Source of the DNA: Epiperipatus broadwayi
Lineage: Eukaryota > Onychophora > Udeonychophora > Euonychophora > Peripatidae
Assembly: GCA_028023455.1 (NCBI GenBank)
Contig: JAQFVV010000049.1
Coordinates: 5,734,855 to 5,798,854, forward strand
DNA: 64,000 bases
Reading direction: 5' to 3'
Below are positions 1-12,216 of this stretch, one piece after another (position 1 is the stretch's first letter; each line of letters starts with the position of its first letter). The notes beneath the pieces are model-generated. The model searched no databases, was not told the DNA's origin, and was given only the letters and a program-made list of their open reading frames with translations. Both the position numbers and the translations under genes were made by a program.

Positions 1-2279
1 AAATAATAATTTTTAATATCACATCGTTGTATTGGCCCTCATTAATACATAATTTGTTTATATTCAAACAACATAAGTATTAAACACAAATTTTCATTTT
101 TAAAAATTAACAACTACATAGATAAATTCTTTAACTTTTATATTAAAAAGTAAATATGCTGATATTTCTTTTTTTTTTCTGAAGTGGTAATTCTCTATAT
201 TTCTCTAATAAACATTCATATTATTGCTTTTAGACATATGACACTAAACATTTCAAAAATTTAATAACTTTCAGTATGTATTTCAACATAAGCCATATCT
301 TATTAGTTGGTTATATCATTACATGTCTCACTTCTAAACCGAAATGATGTAACTTTCATTAGATAAATAAAAAACAGGTAATATACATTTAAAATGTGCT
401 GTCTTGGGTCAAACTGATTAGACATTGTTTTCTGTCAAAATGAATCTGGGACTGTTTACATGTTTTCTGTGTCTGCAACTACATGATTAAAAAAAGTAAT
501 GTGAGTGTTTATATTAAGGATATCTTTCATAGTTTTGTTATTTCTTTATTAACTTTGTATTTTAGTTTACAAAATTATTTTATTAATTTTTTATTTAAAC
601 AAAATGTAATAATAATACTGAGTGCAATTGTTTATTGCTTGGAAGTTCATATAAAAAGATTAAGTATAGGAAACAATTGAGGTAGGTTGCAACCTATTAA
701 CCTTCAGCTCTAGAGTTTATAAGTTTACCAATGCATCAAACTGTACTTTTTATGATAATTAGCACATGCATATATGGATAGAAGTAGCAGCAATGTTTAT
801 AATAAATTTGGGGCAATATTTATTGTTCATTTTAGCCAAAAATTTACACTTATTTGACCAATGTCAGTTTTTTTTCTATGTTTTTCAGATAGAAAAATTC
901 AGTTTGTTAACAATTTTATATAATAGCATTATTCATCAAGAAATAGACACATTGTTTTGAAATAAAACATTTTAAAACATTACATAAGCACCATTTCATT
1001 TCTTTGCACAAGCTATTAAAATAGTATCAGCTCTTTTCATAAAATAATGCCACTTAGGGTGAGCTATAGTATTTAATAGATGCCAGAAGTGTTGTGCATT
1101 TAAATTCTTAAGTAGGGCCCATTTACCCAATATCTCCAGAATAGTTTTTAACTTACAGCTGTCATTACAGAAAAACCTTGAATCTGAGAGCAAAGCAGAT
1201 GGACCTTGCATTTAAGACATACCTCTAGGAAACAACTACCTTTTTAATTATTCAACTATAAAGCAAAAACTGGAAACACAATAAAGTTTTCAATCCCAGC
1301 TAATTTAGCTGTTTAGTCATAAAGAGCTGAATCCAATTCTTTATATATTTTGGTATCTGATTTTTTTTATAACTATAGTCACCAACATCTTTTTATTGGG
1401 GTTACTATTAAGCAATTTAAACCATATCATGATCACACACACACACACACACACACACTTGCATCTATTGATTCTAAAGATTGGTCTAGGTGGCACTATT
1501 ATAGAAAGGAAATTGCTTCTGTTTTTAAAAATTTTTTACCTTACGTAAGAATTGTGTAGTGAAAATTGCCCTACAAAAATATTATTCATTGGGTGGATAA
1601 TCTTTAGTCTAATGAATGGCTAATAAAAATTAATATTTTTCTCAAGACTTTCTTCTATCTATTGTTAAAATACAAGCACCAATAAAATGGACATAGCTAC
1701 TATTCCACAAAACAATTTTTAATATTGTCTGTCATTTAAAAATACAAAAAATAGAAAATATCAAAATACATTTCACAGTGAATCTAATACAATGCAGCTT
1801 CCTATTATTTGATGATCTTACTTTTAAAAAAAAATTGAAGCCACCTGCCTGAAAGTTTAGGAAACTAACAAATCAAATAATAGACTTTACCAAACATACT
1901 TCAAAATATATGTAATATATCAAAGTATTACATAAATATTTATACAACTGTTTTCATGGATTACAGATATAAAAGATATATTTTGCAAGTTTAGCTGTGT
2001 AAGATTTTAATTAGATATTTCAATCGTTTGACTTGATCATACAAACCCTCAACTGAAAAAAATGAATAGTATGTAATTGCAGAGGCACTGTAAACAGTGT
2101 CTATAAAGATAGTTGTAGAGAGGTTGTAAACAGTGGTCACAATAATAGTTATAGTTCCACAACTAAAAAAACAGATGTATAAAATTGAACAAATTGAAAA
2201 ATAAATAAACAAATAAAAAATTCAGAATCTTCAGAAGAATTTTCTTTTCAAAATTTTTTTCCAAATATAAGGAAGTTTA
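1..2279. other. AT-rich intergenic DNA, no gene seen
   Basis: No ORF longer than about 73 codons, no recognisable protein motif and no RNA gene. The only structured element is a CA dinucleotide run at about 1434-1459. Short ORFs here look like chance readings of AT-rich DNA. Confidence 0.6.
1434..1459. repeat. (AC)n microsatellite
   Basis: About 12-13 uninterrupted CA repeats, read directly. Confidence 0.95.
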
Positions 2280-2284
2280 CATGT

Positions 2285-2590
2285 CATCACATTTGTTGAT
2301 ATAATTTAGTCATTTTAGTATCTTAATAGCTTTTTTGATCTTACATTGATATAAGTTTTCACATCTGGTTAGGATGATCCTAGTCTTTAAAAAATCAATT
2401 TTATGACCTGAATCCATAGCATGGATTGAGAATGCTGCTGATAATGAATATTGTTACACTGTGTTTGCATGTTTATTCCTTCTAGTATTGATGCAATAAT
2501 TTCTCATATCCACATAAGAAGACTTACAAATGCCACACAAAATTTTATAACTCCTTGAGCATCAAGAGGAATTGAATTATACATATATAT
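2285..2590 (-). pseudogene. Penelope-like element, GIY-YIG endonuclease remnant
   Basis: Seen: the minus-strand translation contains ICKSSYVDMRN, corresponding to the family's Cys-rich ...C..SYVGET... start of the GIY-YIG nuclease, followed by SIHAMDSGHKIDFLKTRI and ENLYQCKIKKAIKI. Known: C-terminal endonucleases of Penelope-like retroelements read roughly S-x-x-x-H...GH-x-I-D-F...R-x-x-E-A-I-x-I. The YIG glycine is replaced (YVD), in-frame stops are present and the RT half is absent, so this is a dead 3' fragment. It differs from the Penelope fragments at 23.4 and 57.2 kb and is probably another subfamily. The call rests on motif order only. Confidence 0.6.
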
Positions 2591-2599
2591 AATGTGTGT

Positions 2600-3430
2600 G
2601 TAAAACTATTAATTTAAATAAAAATTATATATTTCAGTTAAAATATCTCTGAATGGAAGCATAATTAGTGAAAACTTTTGTTAGTTACATATTTAAGTGT
2701 ATTGTATATAGCTATTGACAGGTTCTACAAGTAATGGATGATGGAATGATTTTTAGGTATGAAGACTAACTGAATAACAAGAAACAATACCCATGCAAAA
2801 GTTTCTGTTGCCTTAAAGGATAGCACAATGGTTTATCAAAACTTAGATATTTTTTGTGATACAGTATTTGATTTCCCTCTTTTGTTTCTTTAGACACTTC
2901 AAGGCCAACTATTTTGAATGTCTTTTGCTACCAGATATCTCATTACTGTATACTAACTGATACAAAATAATTGTGTGTTCATACAACAACATTTTAATTT
3001 TTTCATTACATGTGTCCCATTCTGATTTCAATTTGCTTTTTCTTTTAGTGAAAGTACTAAAGGATTAAGGAGATATATCAGGGGTAAGATTAGTAGGCTG
3101 GTAATACTTAGTTGTGATTTTATTCAAGACTATAATGCCTAATGAGTCGATTAGAAATTAGATTTCTGTGAGAAAGAGATTTGGCTGACAATTATTATAC
3201 ATTTAAGCAGTCCTTTTCAAGGGTGTCTCTATATATCATTAATAAAGGTCCTAGAAAGTGTGATTTAAATTTAACTTATCTCACACTGTCTAATGAGATT
3301 ATCACATCTACAGGATTACTCCATCACAGTGACAAAAATAATAATAATAGTAACAATTATGTTCATTTATAAACATAAAGCAAGGAAAGAAATAATCATA
3401 TTAAGTAGATTATTTACTGAATATGCTTTT
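2600..3430. other. AT-rich intergenic DNA
   Basis: Nothing recognisable on either strand; only short ORFs of no evident coding character. Confidence 0.5.
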
Positions 3431-3441
3431 CACTAAACTGT

Positions 3442-3503
3442 CAGATTCATAGTGCTCAACTGTTCCAGAGTTTATAAAACAACAGTTGAGCACCATGAAT
3501 CTG
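3442..3503. repeat. Short hairpin (23-bp arms)
   Basis: Arms 3442-3464 and 3481-3503 are inverted copies with one mismatch around a 16-nt loop. It may be a remnant of a fold-back (MITE-like) element. Confidence 0.8.
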
Positions 3504-3785
3504 ATGGATTAGTCAAACTATACTTAAAGAATAATATACTTAATATATTAATATCTTTTCTTGTTTCATGTTTATAACATGAGCATAACTATTACAGTTT
3601 GTACAAGAAAAGAGTTTATAATTTTTTAGAATAATAATAATGTTACAGTAATAATGGGCAAATAGGAGACAATGTTGACAATAAAGGTAAATGCTATAAA
3701 CCAAATATTTTTTTCTATTTATAGATAAATGTAATGTGCAAATTTCATACAGAGTTTTCAAGACCATATTGGAGAAATGCAATGA

Positions 3786-6725
3786 TTGATTAATAAGGAA
3801 GTATCAAAGTTAAAGATCAATGTTCCAGAAGAAGGCAGTTTATTAAAATATGTTCTTTTGGGAAGTCAGATCAGTCAGTTTAAGGGAAATTATATTGGAT
3901 TTGTTGTGAGATCTAATTCAGCATCCTCTACTGTTAAAACTTCTCATTATATCAATAAGAGGCTAATTGGTATCACTATGCATAATAACACTTATGGAAT
4001 GAATGAATGTTTTTTGGGGGAAGGCAGGTCAGTCAATGAAAGGAGAATGCATGGTGTTAAATTTACTATAAAGTCTAAATTAGTATCTTTTAATTTAGGA
4101 ATTCCCTGTTGTATCAATAAAAAGTTAATGATATTAAAACTCACCTTGCACAATGGCATTCAAATTTATGGAATTCAGAAAAGGGAATGTTTTATTTCTT
4201 TTTGTATAGCATTAATACAGCAATATTATTAAAATATATTTTTGAAGACATAATGCATATGTCAGTATCAGTAGTAGACTTTGGGTCAAAAGTTATTGGA
4301 AATAATGGTATTGGGGCTGTAAACTCAAATACTTTATTGCAATTGAATTTTTATACAATACAAATATTGATTCCTGCAAACACTTTGTTTTGTCTGAAAA
4401 ACTATTCTACAGGAATATGGATACATTCACACTCAAAATAATAGCATTTAATATATTATATTTGAAGTATGCAGTGCTTCAAGTGCAGATTGTTAGACAG
4501 GTCATAAATTAATATATGCTAAAATTAATATAATATTTGCATTGAAAATAGATATTGTTGCAATCATAATCACTCAAAAAATGATGTTCATTCTTTTAAA
4601 AAAATACTATGCATACTAATTTAAACAGTTATTAAATGTTAAATTTCTATTTTGGATTATCAGGACCATCATGTCATTGAAGTATAGAATAGTATCAAGA
4701 TGTGTTACTGATATAAGTAAGACTACTCTTGGGCACACCAAATGAAAGAATTATGAGTTATTTGTTAAAAATAATATTAATGATTTGATTAAAAAGACAC
4801 ATATGATATTTTTAATTTGGCAGAATATTTGATTGAATATAAAAATTATTAATAAAAATAAAGATCTTATAATGACTGATAAAAAGGCTTAGAATGTATT
4901 GGGGGATTAACCCTGCAAAAAGATACTGACATTTATTGACCATATTAATTCTATATCTTTTTTTGATGAACTAAAAAAAATGTATGGACCTGTGAAAAAG
5001 TAGCACAATCTTATTGAATCCATATCCATTCATTTATACGATGATAATGATATTTTAAACAGGTGGGAAAAGTACCTGGTTCATTTTTTGAATAATAATA
5101 CAAAATTGAGAGGATAACTTTAATTGATCAATTTACTTTGTCTACTCATTTAGATTTAGACAAAGATATCCAACTTTATGAAAGCAAAATAGCTCTTTGT
5201 AATTGTAAAAATTGAAAGGTTTTTATGCCGATGATATATGAACTTCAAATATATTAGAATTTATAAGGAATAGATGACTCATGAAATTATGCTAGACAAT
5301 CTTAAGGGTGCTTTTATTATTTTAAATTTTAAAAAGAAAATGAATAGATAAGATTGCAGCAATTATCATGAAATATTATTATCAATTCATTTCATCATAG
5401 GTACTTTTCAAGAATTTTGTTGCATAGGATGCCAGATCAATGAGTATTAAAGACTCACTGTGGTTTTTAGAGAATCAGAAACCACTATAGTCAATGTTTT
5501 GTTGCTAGGAAATTCCATAAAAAGGGCCAGGAATGAAGAAGTGAATTATATATAGTTTTTATTGATTTAATCAAGAGCAATTGATTTATTTAATAAGAGA
5601 GGTCCATTGCATTGTTTGAAATTAATAAGTTGTCCACCAAAATTTAATCATATTATTCAACTTCTATATAATAAAGAGGATGTTATTACTTTATGTGAAA
5701 AATCTGTGCCATTTACAAGAAAATTGGTGATTAAAAAAAGAATGTGCACTTGCTTTAACATAGTTTTCAATCGTTATAACAGTAATTTTTGGAATTGTTT
5801 ATAGGTGGCATAGATACACAGGGATCAAGATACAATACAGATTTGATGAAATTTTTAATTAGAATGCATTAATAACAATACAAAAAATTACTTATTCTTG
5901 AATTCTGAATTTGCAATATACTCATAATTGAGCTAATTTTATCAGTTCAAAAGACGATTTACAGATGTACTAATGTTTGAAATGCAACATATAACGAGTG
6001 GTTTATTAATTATTATTCAAAAAACTCAAGTTCTTTGTCAACTAATGACAGAAAAAAATATCTTGGATATTTATCAAACTAGTTTAAATAACTTGAAAGC
6101 TTTGTGAGTTAAAAGATGAACATACGCACTGAATACAACACATACTCCAAAATGCTGCTTCCACTTTTAACTAGTTAAAAAATAAGAGTATTTCATTCCA
6201 GAAAAATATGTACTACAAATAAGTTAGTTTTATTAAGAGCTTCTATTTTGTCTAATTTAAAGGAAGTGAAACTTGAAATCCCTATTATCACAACACAAAG
6301 ATTTCAGAAAAGTATCATTAAAAGATACTCTATAAAATTTTAAAAATATAATGGCAAGATTATAATGCCAAATAACATATACTACAACCTGCTTAATATA
6401 ATACTAATAAGTCCATTACTGCAAAAGTGCATCTTTATTGAAGTAGACATGTAAAATAATTGAACAATGCAAAACTCTCTAAATAGTCATCATGAGCATG
6501 ATTTTCATTGAAGAGATAAAGTTGTCTACATTATAAAGATTACCACAAAGATATTCTAAAGAAGTGCAATGCCAATTCTCTTCATTAGGAAAGTATAAAA
6601 GACTATAGTAGAAATTGGGAAGATATAATTACACATAGTGTTGAAGCATTTCAAAAAGCAACATTTTTTGCTGAAGAAATTACAAAACGTCATTGTAAAA
6701 TATCAAGAAAGGAGAAAATTGGGTT
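3786..6725 (+). pseudogene. Degraded RTE-type LINE (endonuclease, RT, C-terminus)
   Basis: Blocks of an RTE-clade LINE polyprotein occur in the right order, spread over several frames with many stops. At 4000-4150 NERRMHGVKFTIKSKLVS is followed by INKKLMILKLTLHNG (family: GVGFAI...; IN-x-RLM-x-LRL-x-L-x-x-G). At 4260-4440 come VDFGSKVIGNNGIGAVNSN and NTLFCLKN (family GDFN...G...NTLF). Near 4475-4510 ADC-stop-TGHKLI replaces ADCWTDH. At 4950-5080 there is FFDELKKMYGP and later NRWEKYLVHFLN. At 5420-5570 come HCGF, VARKFHKKGQE and YIVFIDLIK (RT motif A region). At 6600-6720 is the C-terminal block DYSRNWEDIITHSVEAFQKA. Known: RTE elements encode an APE-type nuclease plus RT. The GDFN asparagine and the YADD motif are lost, so it is inactive. 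It appears far older than the LINE at 7-12 kb. Confidence 0.75.
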
Positions 6726-6857
6726 GTCATATTCTATGTTTTATAAAAGTATTTGTGATTAACTGATTAGTTTGTATAATTATTGTAAGGCATTTTTTTT
6801 TAATCATTTCCTTCTCTTTTCTTTTGAATTTAGAAAAGCCAAATTCATTTATGAGTA

Positions 6858-6876
6858 GATGTTGTTGTTGTTGTTG

Positions 6877-6967
<91 letters not shown>
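6858..6967. repeat. (GTT)n then (TTA)n microsatellite
   Basis: Roughly seven GTT units (6861-6881) run into about 29 TTA units (to 6967). It lies just downstream of the RTE relic and directly abuts the 3' end of the minus-strand LINE. The GTT part may be the original RTE 3' tail. Confidence 0.95.
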
Positions 6968-7282
6968 CTTTCAAAAAGGCATTTTATTGATTCTATAAAA
7001 GGTTACATCAAAAGTGTTTTACATAATTTTTGTATATACATTACTTTATTCTGTTACATAAAAAAATGAATATCTGAATGATATAGTTCAATTTATGGGT
7101 TCTTGAGTTGTTTGAACTTTTGTGACTTGAATGAGTCCTTAAAAAATTATAATAGTTGATGTAGAAGTTGCTTTTTTGATAATCTTTTTGCTGTTTATAA
7201 CTTGTATGTATATAATTAAAAATCTGAGAAGCTATTGAAAAAATTTTTCTCTAGTAGCTTTTGTCAGATACTTAGTGTTGTG

Positions 7283-10200
7283 TTATAGCATTGATTGTTC
7301 TTTTAGTAGTGACCATGTTGTAGCATATAAGTGGGGGTTTGTTATGATTTTATCTCGATTTCTTATTTGTGTTAATTTGTTGCAAAAGGTAGCTGGATGC
7401 CGCCTGGTGTTATTTCCTATTATAAAAGTGCACCTTGTACACCAAAAAGCATATAGAATAAAAGTAGCTACTCTAATGTTTGGTATTGATTTTGTTTTGT
7501 ATGCAGCAATTATATTTTCAATTGATGTGTTAGGTTTTCTGTATGTGCCAAAAATTATTTTTCTTATGTGTTTGAGTGCTGTACATTGGTATAGCATGTG
7601 TTACGTTTCTTCTGATCGATGGCACAATCCACAAAATGGATCTATTTTGAAGTACATTCTCTTGTGATGCAGAAAATAGGTTGTGGGCATGGCAACAAGA
7701 TTTAATTTCAAAATAAAATCAAAAAATTTTGGTTCCAGAGCCCATTTTTTAAATTCTTTTAGTAATGTTTTGTTGTTTATCCCTAACATTGGTGCTACAT
7801 CATTAATGTTATTTATTTCATTTGTGAGATCATAGATATTCCAATATGAATATTTGTTTGTATATTGTTCATGTATGTTTGCTGTAGTTTTAAATTCATA
7901 AATAATTGTTGATATGTATGATTGAGTTGGAGGTGGACGATCAGTTGGGATGATTTGCACATGGTGTTTTAGTTTTGTGAATTGCTGTAAAGTGGTAATT
8001 ATGAGATTCCTTTGTTTTTGGATGTGAAATATGTTAATATTGTGGAAACCTAGTCCATTTTTAATGAGTGGTTGACTGAGCTTTCTTGTTGAAATTGCTA
8101 CTGTTTTTTTTTTTTTGGACCATAGTAGTTGATTGCAGATGGTTTTTATTTTTGATTTAAAAACTTTTGAGAAGGATATAATCGGTATATAATAAACTAT
8201 TTTTGTTATGATGAGCTGGTTTATCAGCTGTACTTTGGAATATATGGATAAATATGTTTTTGACAACGAGTTTACTATTTGTTTGGCATCCTCCTTTAGT
8301 TTATTTTGTATGTGGCATCTCATTCCTGTAAGTCCCATATGGAAAGGAAAACCAAGAAAAGAAGTTGGTTTTGATTGGTATGTGTTTGTGCACAGCTTTC
8401 CCGTAAATAGTGACCATGCTGATGTTTTTGTGGGATTGAATTTCAATTTATATTGCTTGGTATAGTCTTCAAGAATGTTTTGCAGCTGGGTGAGTTGTTT
8501 TTTTGATGATAGAAAAACAGTAACATCATCCATATATGCTAAGCATGGTATATGTTCTGTAGTGCCTGGTATCTGTATTCCAGTAAAAGATTGTTCTATT
8601 TTGTGAATGAGAGGGTTAATGTATAGTATGAATAGTAATGAGCTGAGAGGGATCCTTGAGATATTGATTGTGTAGGAGTAAATGATGGGGAGTTTCTTCC
8701 ATTGATGATTATATGGATTTCATGATTTAGAAGTTTGCTATTAGATATAGATGAGTTTTGGGTATATTAGTGTTATTGAGCATTTCTAGAAGTATAGGTA
8801 TATCTATTGAATCAAATGCTGCCTCAATATCCAATTGTACAGCTATGGGGCTATATATTTTTTTGTTTTCTTATTGATGCTAGGATTGTTTTAAAGAATA
8901 GAGCTATTTGTATTGTTGATGAATTTTTTTTTGCAAATTGGTATTTTGAAATAAGCATTGTTATGTGTGGCTCAATTTCTTGCTTTATGATTTTTTCTAT
9001 GATTTTAATCGGTAATGGCCCCATGGATATAGGTTGTAAATTAGTTAGTGAGGGAGTAATTTGTTTTGTTTTGTTGAAAGGAACAATTGCAATTGGGTAC
9101 ACTCCTTCCATGTACTGTATTTTATGTGTTAGATGATTTGCTAAAATGCATAAATATTTTGCAGTGAATTGACTAATGTGTTTTAAGACAAAAGCTGGAA
9201 TTCCGGGGCTACCTGGGTGGTATGCATTTGGGATACTGTTTAGTTTTTCTATAAAGACATTTGTGGTAAAAGGTATTTTTGTTTCTGTTGGGCCAAATAA
9301 ATCTGGTTTAATTGTTTGAAGTTGTCTTGTTTGAAGTTTTTGCTTGAAATATTGGTATATGAGCAAAATCATATTGTGACCTGCAAATGTTTCTTGATTT
9401 GTGTGTATTGCCATTGGCACGTTGATAGTTTGTGGCATTCCAAGTGCCCATCTAATGTATTTCCTTGTCCAAGTGTGCAGTTTTGTAAGACATAGTTTGC
9501 TTCTTTTAATTTTGAGGTAGCTTTTAAGGGTGTCACATGCATTATTGTATGCATGTGTAAGTTTATATATGTATTTTTGTGTTTGCTTTGAAGGGTTAAT
9601 CATGGTTATTCATTTGTGAATTTCATCTGCTAATGACAGTACTTTTGATGGTGGTGGTTGCTTCATTACTATATGATTGATATTAAATGAAATAATGTTT
9701 ATAAATGCTATATACTGTTGTATAGGATTGAGCTTTATATTTTTAAGCTTGTTTATCATGATGTAGGTTTCCGAAAAAATAAATTCAGGTGTGTTTACTG
9801 GTAATAGAACTCTAATTGTCCTTGTGAATGGAAGAATTGATGTTTGGATATCATTGAAGTTAATTGTTATTGTTTGTGCTGAGTGATCTGAGAAAGCTGG
9901 TGGTGTAAGTTTTATTGTTACTAGATGGTGAAGCATTGGTGAGTAGAAACATAAATCAATTAGTGAAGAAAATCAGCCATTGTGAAACGAAATTGCATTT
10001 TCTGGTAGGAATTCTTGTGCATTCATGAGTGGTATGGATATTTTATGAAGCCATCATTCTGTGAATTCCTTGTATGTTGTGTTAAAATCACCTATTAGTT
10101 TTGTTGGATTTGCTGTGTTTGCTAGCATGGAATTGATGTTTGCTACTATGGTATTAATTTTGTTGTGTTGTATTGGCATGTAGATAAATATTATATTAAT

Positions 10201-10514
10201 AATTATAATTTTATGTTGAAAAGTTGTAAAAACATATTAGAATCAATATATATTATTTTAAATGTAGTGAAAAAACATTTTTCAGTAATTAGGATAGCAG
10301 TGCCTGCTGAGGGAGATGATGAATCTCTTGAGCAGGCACAAAATCCTTCTTTACTTAGATATTTAGCTGGCTCTATTTTTGATTCAGTGTAAATTTTTGT
10401 TTCCAGTAATCCAAGTATGTGTGGTTGTGTATTTCTGATCCATTATTTAAGTTTATGAATTTTTGTGGTTGAGTTCAGGCCTCTTATATTAATTGCTGTG
10501 ATTTTTAATTTCAT
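7283..10514 (-). pseudogene. LINE ORF2: APE endonuclease and reverse transcriptase
   Basis: Nicks target DNA and reverse-transcribes element RNA at the nick. The start ATG at 10514 opens MKLKITAINIRGLN, the APE N-terminal motif. Then come GLLETK (catalytic Glu, about 10400), LIGDFN (about 10090) and FSDHSAQ (about 9880). RT blocks follow: NLQPIS (about 9030), motif A QLDIEAAFDSID (about 8830), motif B SISQG then PLSSLLF (about 8650), and motif C LAYMDDV (about 8535). The C-terminal CGLC...H-x4-C zinc motif spans about 7640-7583. Lesions: TAA after KLK (about 10443), TGA near 10050 and 9977, TGA at 9612-9610, a 1-nt shift at an A-run near 8865, another inside motif B, and TAA at 7603-7601 splitting the zinc motif. 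All catalytic residues named are still present, so decay is recent relative to the RTE copy. Confidence 0.88.
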
Positions 10515-11935
10515 TATGTTTAAGTATTGTTCGTGGTTGTATGTTAGTTATTTGGGTAGTTATTTGTGGTTGATCTTGGGCATCTTGATAATTTAGTTCT
10601 AAATCCTCATCTGATGTGCTGTTTGTGTCATCTAGCTGTGAGTAACTAGAATTGTCATATTTTTCTGTTTTGACTTTTTTGACTCTTTTTTTTTTTTTTT
10701 TGTTGGTCTTCCGGGTGGTCTTCTTTTCTGCTCTTGATTAGTTGGTGTACTTAATGATGAATTTGTGCTGAGATCTTCCATTATTTCTTGAGATGTATTA
10801 TTTCTGATTGCAAGTTTTGTTAGGGCTATTTCTTCATTATTTATACATGTATTATTTGTTGTCACTTGTTTATCTGGCATTTGATTTTTGCTTTTATTTT
10901 TTTTAATTGATATGTCTAAATGCATATCGGTGTTATTATAATTTTCATTAGTATCATTTTTATTAGTTATTTCAAGTTTATTTGTAGTTTTATCTAGTTG
11001 GTTTGATGTTTTTGTTTCTTCAAGTTGAATTTCATTATTATTTTTTTTATTGGTCTGTTTTGCATTACAGTTGATCACTAAGTGTCCTCGATCCTTGCAT
11101 GCAAAGCATTGTGGTCTTAGTCCCCTTATATAAAGAGTTAATAGTGTGTCTTGATCTATTATTTGAGTGGGTATGTTTTCTGGGTCAATATTATCATTTA
11201 ATTTTACTTTAAAATTAAAGCTATTGCTACCAATCGGTATAGGTGTATCGTTTAGAAAAATTTGCTTTATATATATTGCTTTGCCATAAGGTTGAATTAG
11301 ATGATTAAAGTCTTGTATGCTGTACCTGAAATACGTGTTTTTGATAATGCCTGTGATAGAATTTTGTAAACTTGGATCTACTATTATTAGGGCGTAGTTT
11401 TGAAGTGTTTTAACCAGAGTTTGAAATCTTGATTTTTGGTGTTCATCATAAAATTCTATAGTTGTGTATCTATTGTTGGGATGTTCTCCAATATTTGCAA
11501 TACTATCCCACAAATTTTTTTTTGTTAACTCATCATATAATAATTCTCTCGGAAATTTATAGAGCGTTAGGTTTTTGTCTGTAACCGCAAGAACTATTGA
11601 TTTTATTGAAAATAATTTTTTGAATGTATTAAAAAGTTTTTTAGGAATGGTGTTGTTAAAGTTAGTGTTGATTAACTGTAATTCTTCTTCGTTCCATAGG
11701 TTGGCAGGGGGGGTTCTGTAATATCACTATTTACTAGATTTAAATCATTAATATCTGTTACGTTTACTTTTCTAAAGCGGCTAGTCTGTGTTTTTTCTAT
11801 AACGTGCTGTTTATTATTTAATTTTGCAGCGTTGGCATAGGTTAATTTAATATTGTTGGATTTGCTTTTTTTTTCACTGTCTGATTCAATATTTTTTTCT
11901 ATCAAAAATATAATTTTACTTACTTTTTTTGGCAT
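10489..11935 (-). pseudogene. LINE ORF1: nucleic-acid-binding protein with CCHC knuckle
   Basis: ORF1 of the same element; it likely packages element RNA. ATG at 11935 starts MPKKVSKI. The frame is broken at a run of seven C (plus-strand G at 11707-11713); the continuing frame then runs through about 11690-10632. A region compatible with an RNA-binding fold precedes CFACKDRGHLVINC, a C-x2-C-x4-H-x4-C zinc knuckle near 11105-11060. A Lys/Asn-rich tail follows, including a poly-Lys stretch encoded by a 16-A run (plus-strand T at 10686-10701). In the annotated frame the ORF stops at 10632. If the A-run has shifted by one, an acidic tail stays open to a stop at 10489 and would overlap the ORF2 start by about 26 nt. 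The knuckle is intact; the protein as a whole is not. Confidence 0.75.
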
Positions 11936-12122
11936 GAAAAAACTCAGTTGTTTGGAAATGGTATTTTTTTTATTTAAATGTTTTTAAAATAAAAAAAATC
12001 GCTTTGTAGGCTAAAAACTTTTAAACTTAATTGAGAGCTTTAGTCAGCGTTTTCTTTTCCGAATAGGAGCAGGACCGCATATTATTATTTTATCAAGCGC
12101 CGTGTTTACAATTATATTACAT

Positions 12123-12124
<2 letters not shown>
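11936..12124 (-). promoter_or_regulatory. LINE 5' UTR / internal promoter region
   Basis: 189 bp between the microsatellite and the ORF1 ATG, containing a GC-richer block at about 12050-12110. By analogy with other LINEs it should hold the internal promoter. No specific motif could be confirmed. Confidence 0.4.

Positions 12125-12214
<90 letters not shown>
12125..12214. repeat. (ATT)n microsatellite at LINE 5' end
   Basis: About 30 uninterrupted ATT units, the same motif and phase direction as 6880-6967 on the other side of the LINE. Confidence 0.95.

Positions 12215-12216
<2 letters not shown>

Larger units (their letters stand above)
6968..12124 (-). mobile_element. Non-LTR retrotransposon (LINE), L1/Tx1-like, in (TTA)n
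   Basis: A 5.16-kb element reading right to left: 5' UTR (12124-11936), ORF1 with a CCHC knuckle, ORF2 with APE endonuclease and RT, and a 3' UTR of about 315 bp. The 3' UTR carries AATAAA about 20 nt before its end and then passes straight into (AAT)n with no poly(A). Both outer ends abut a (TTA)n array of about 30 units, as if one microsatellite had been split by the insertion. The ORFs carry a handful of stops and frameshifts but are otherwise continuous, so the insertion is only moderately old. The clade is inferred from the overall ORF2 layout (the GLLETK, GDFN, SDH, YMDD and C-terminal CCHC motifs) and the ORF1 knuckle; it was not tested by phylogeny. Confidence 0.85.

Noticed and set aside
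6824-7069. ORF with poly-Cys and poly-Tyr tract
   Set aside because: It is the reading of the (GTT)n(TTA)n microsatellite.
7275-9136. Plus-strand ORFs of 130, 85 and 109 codons
   Set aside because: They are antisense shadows of the minus-strand LINE ORF2.
7601-10050. Alternative genetic code, because four in-frame stops in ORF2 include three TGA, two of which could replace Trp
   Set aside because: Other stops are TAA and there are frameshifts as well; ordinary pseudogene decay explains it.
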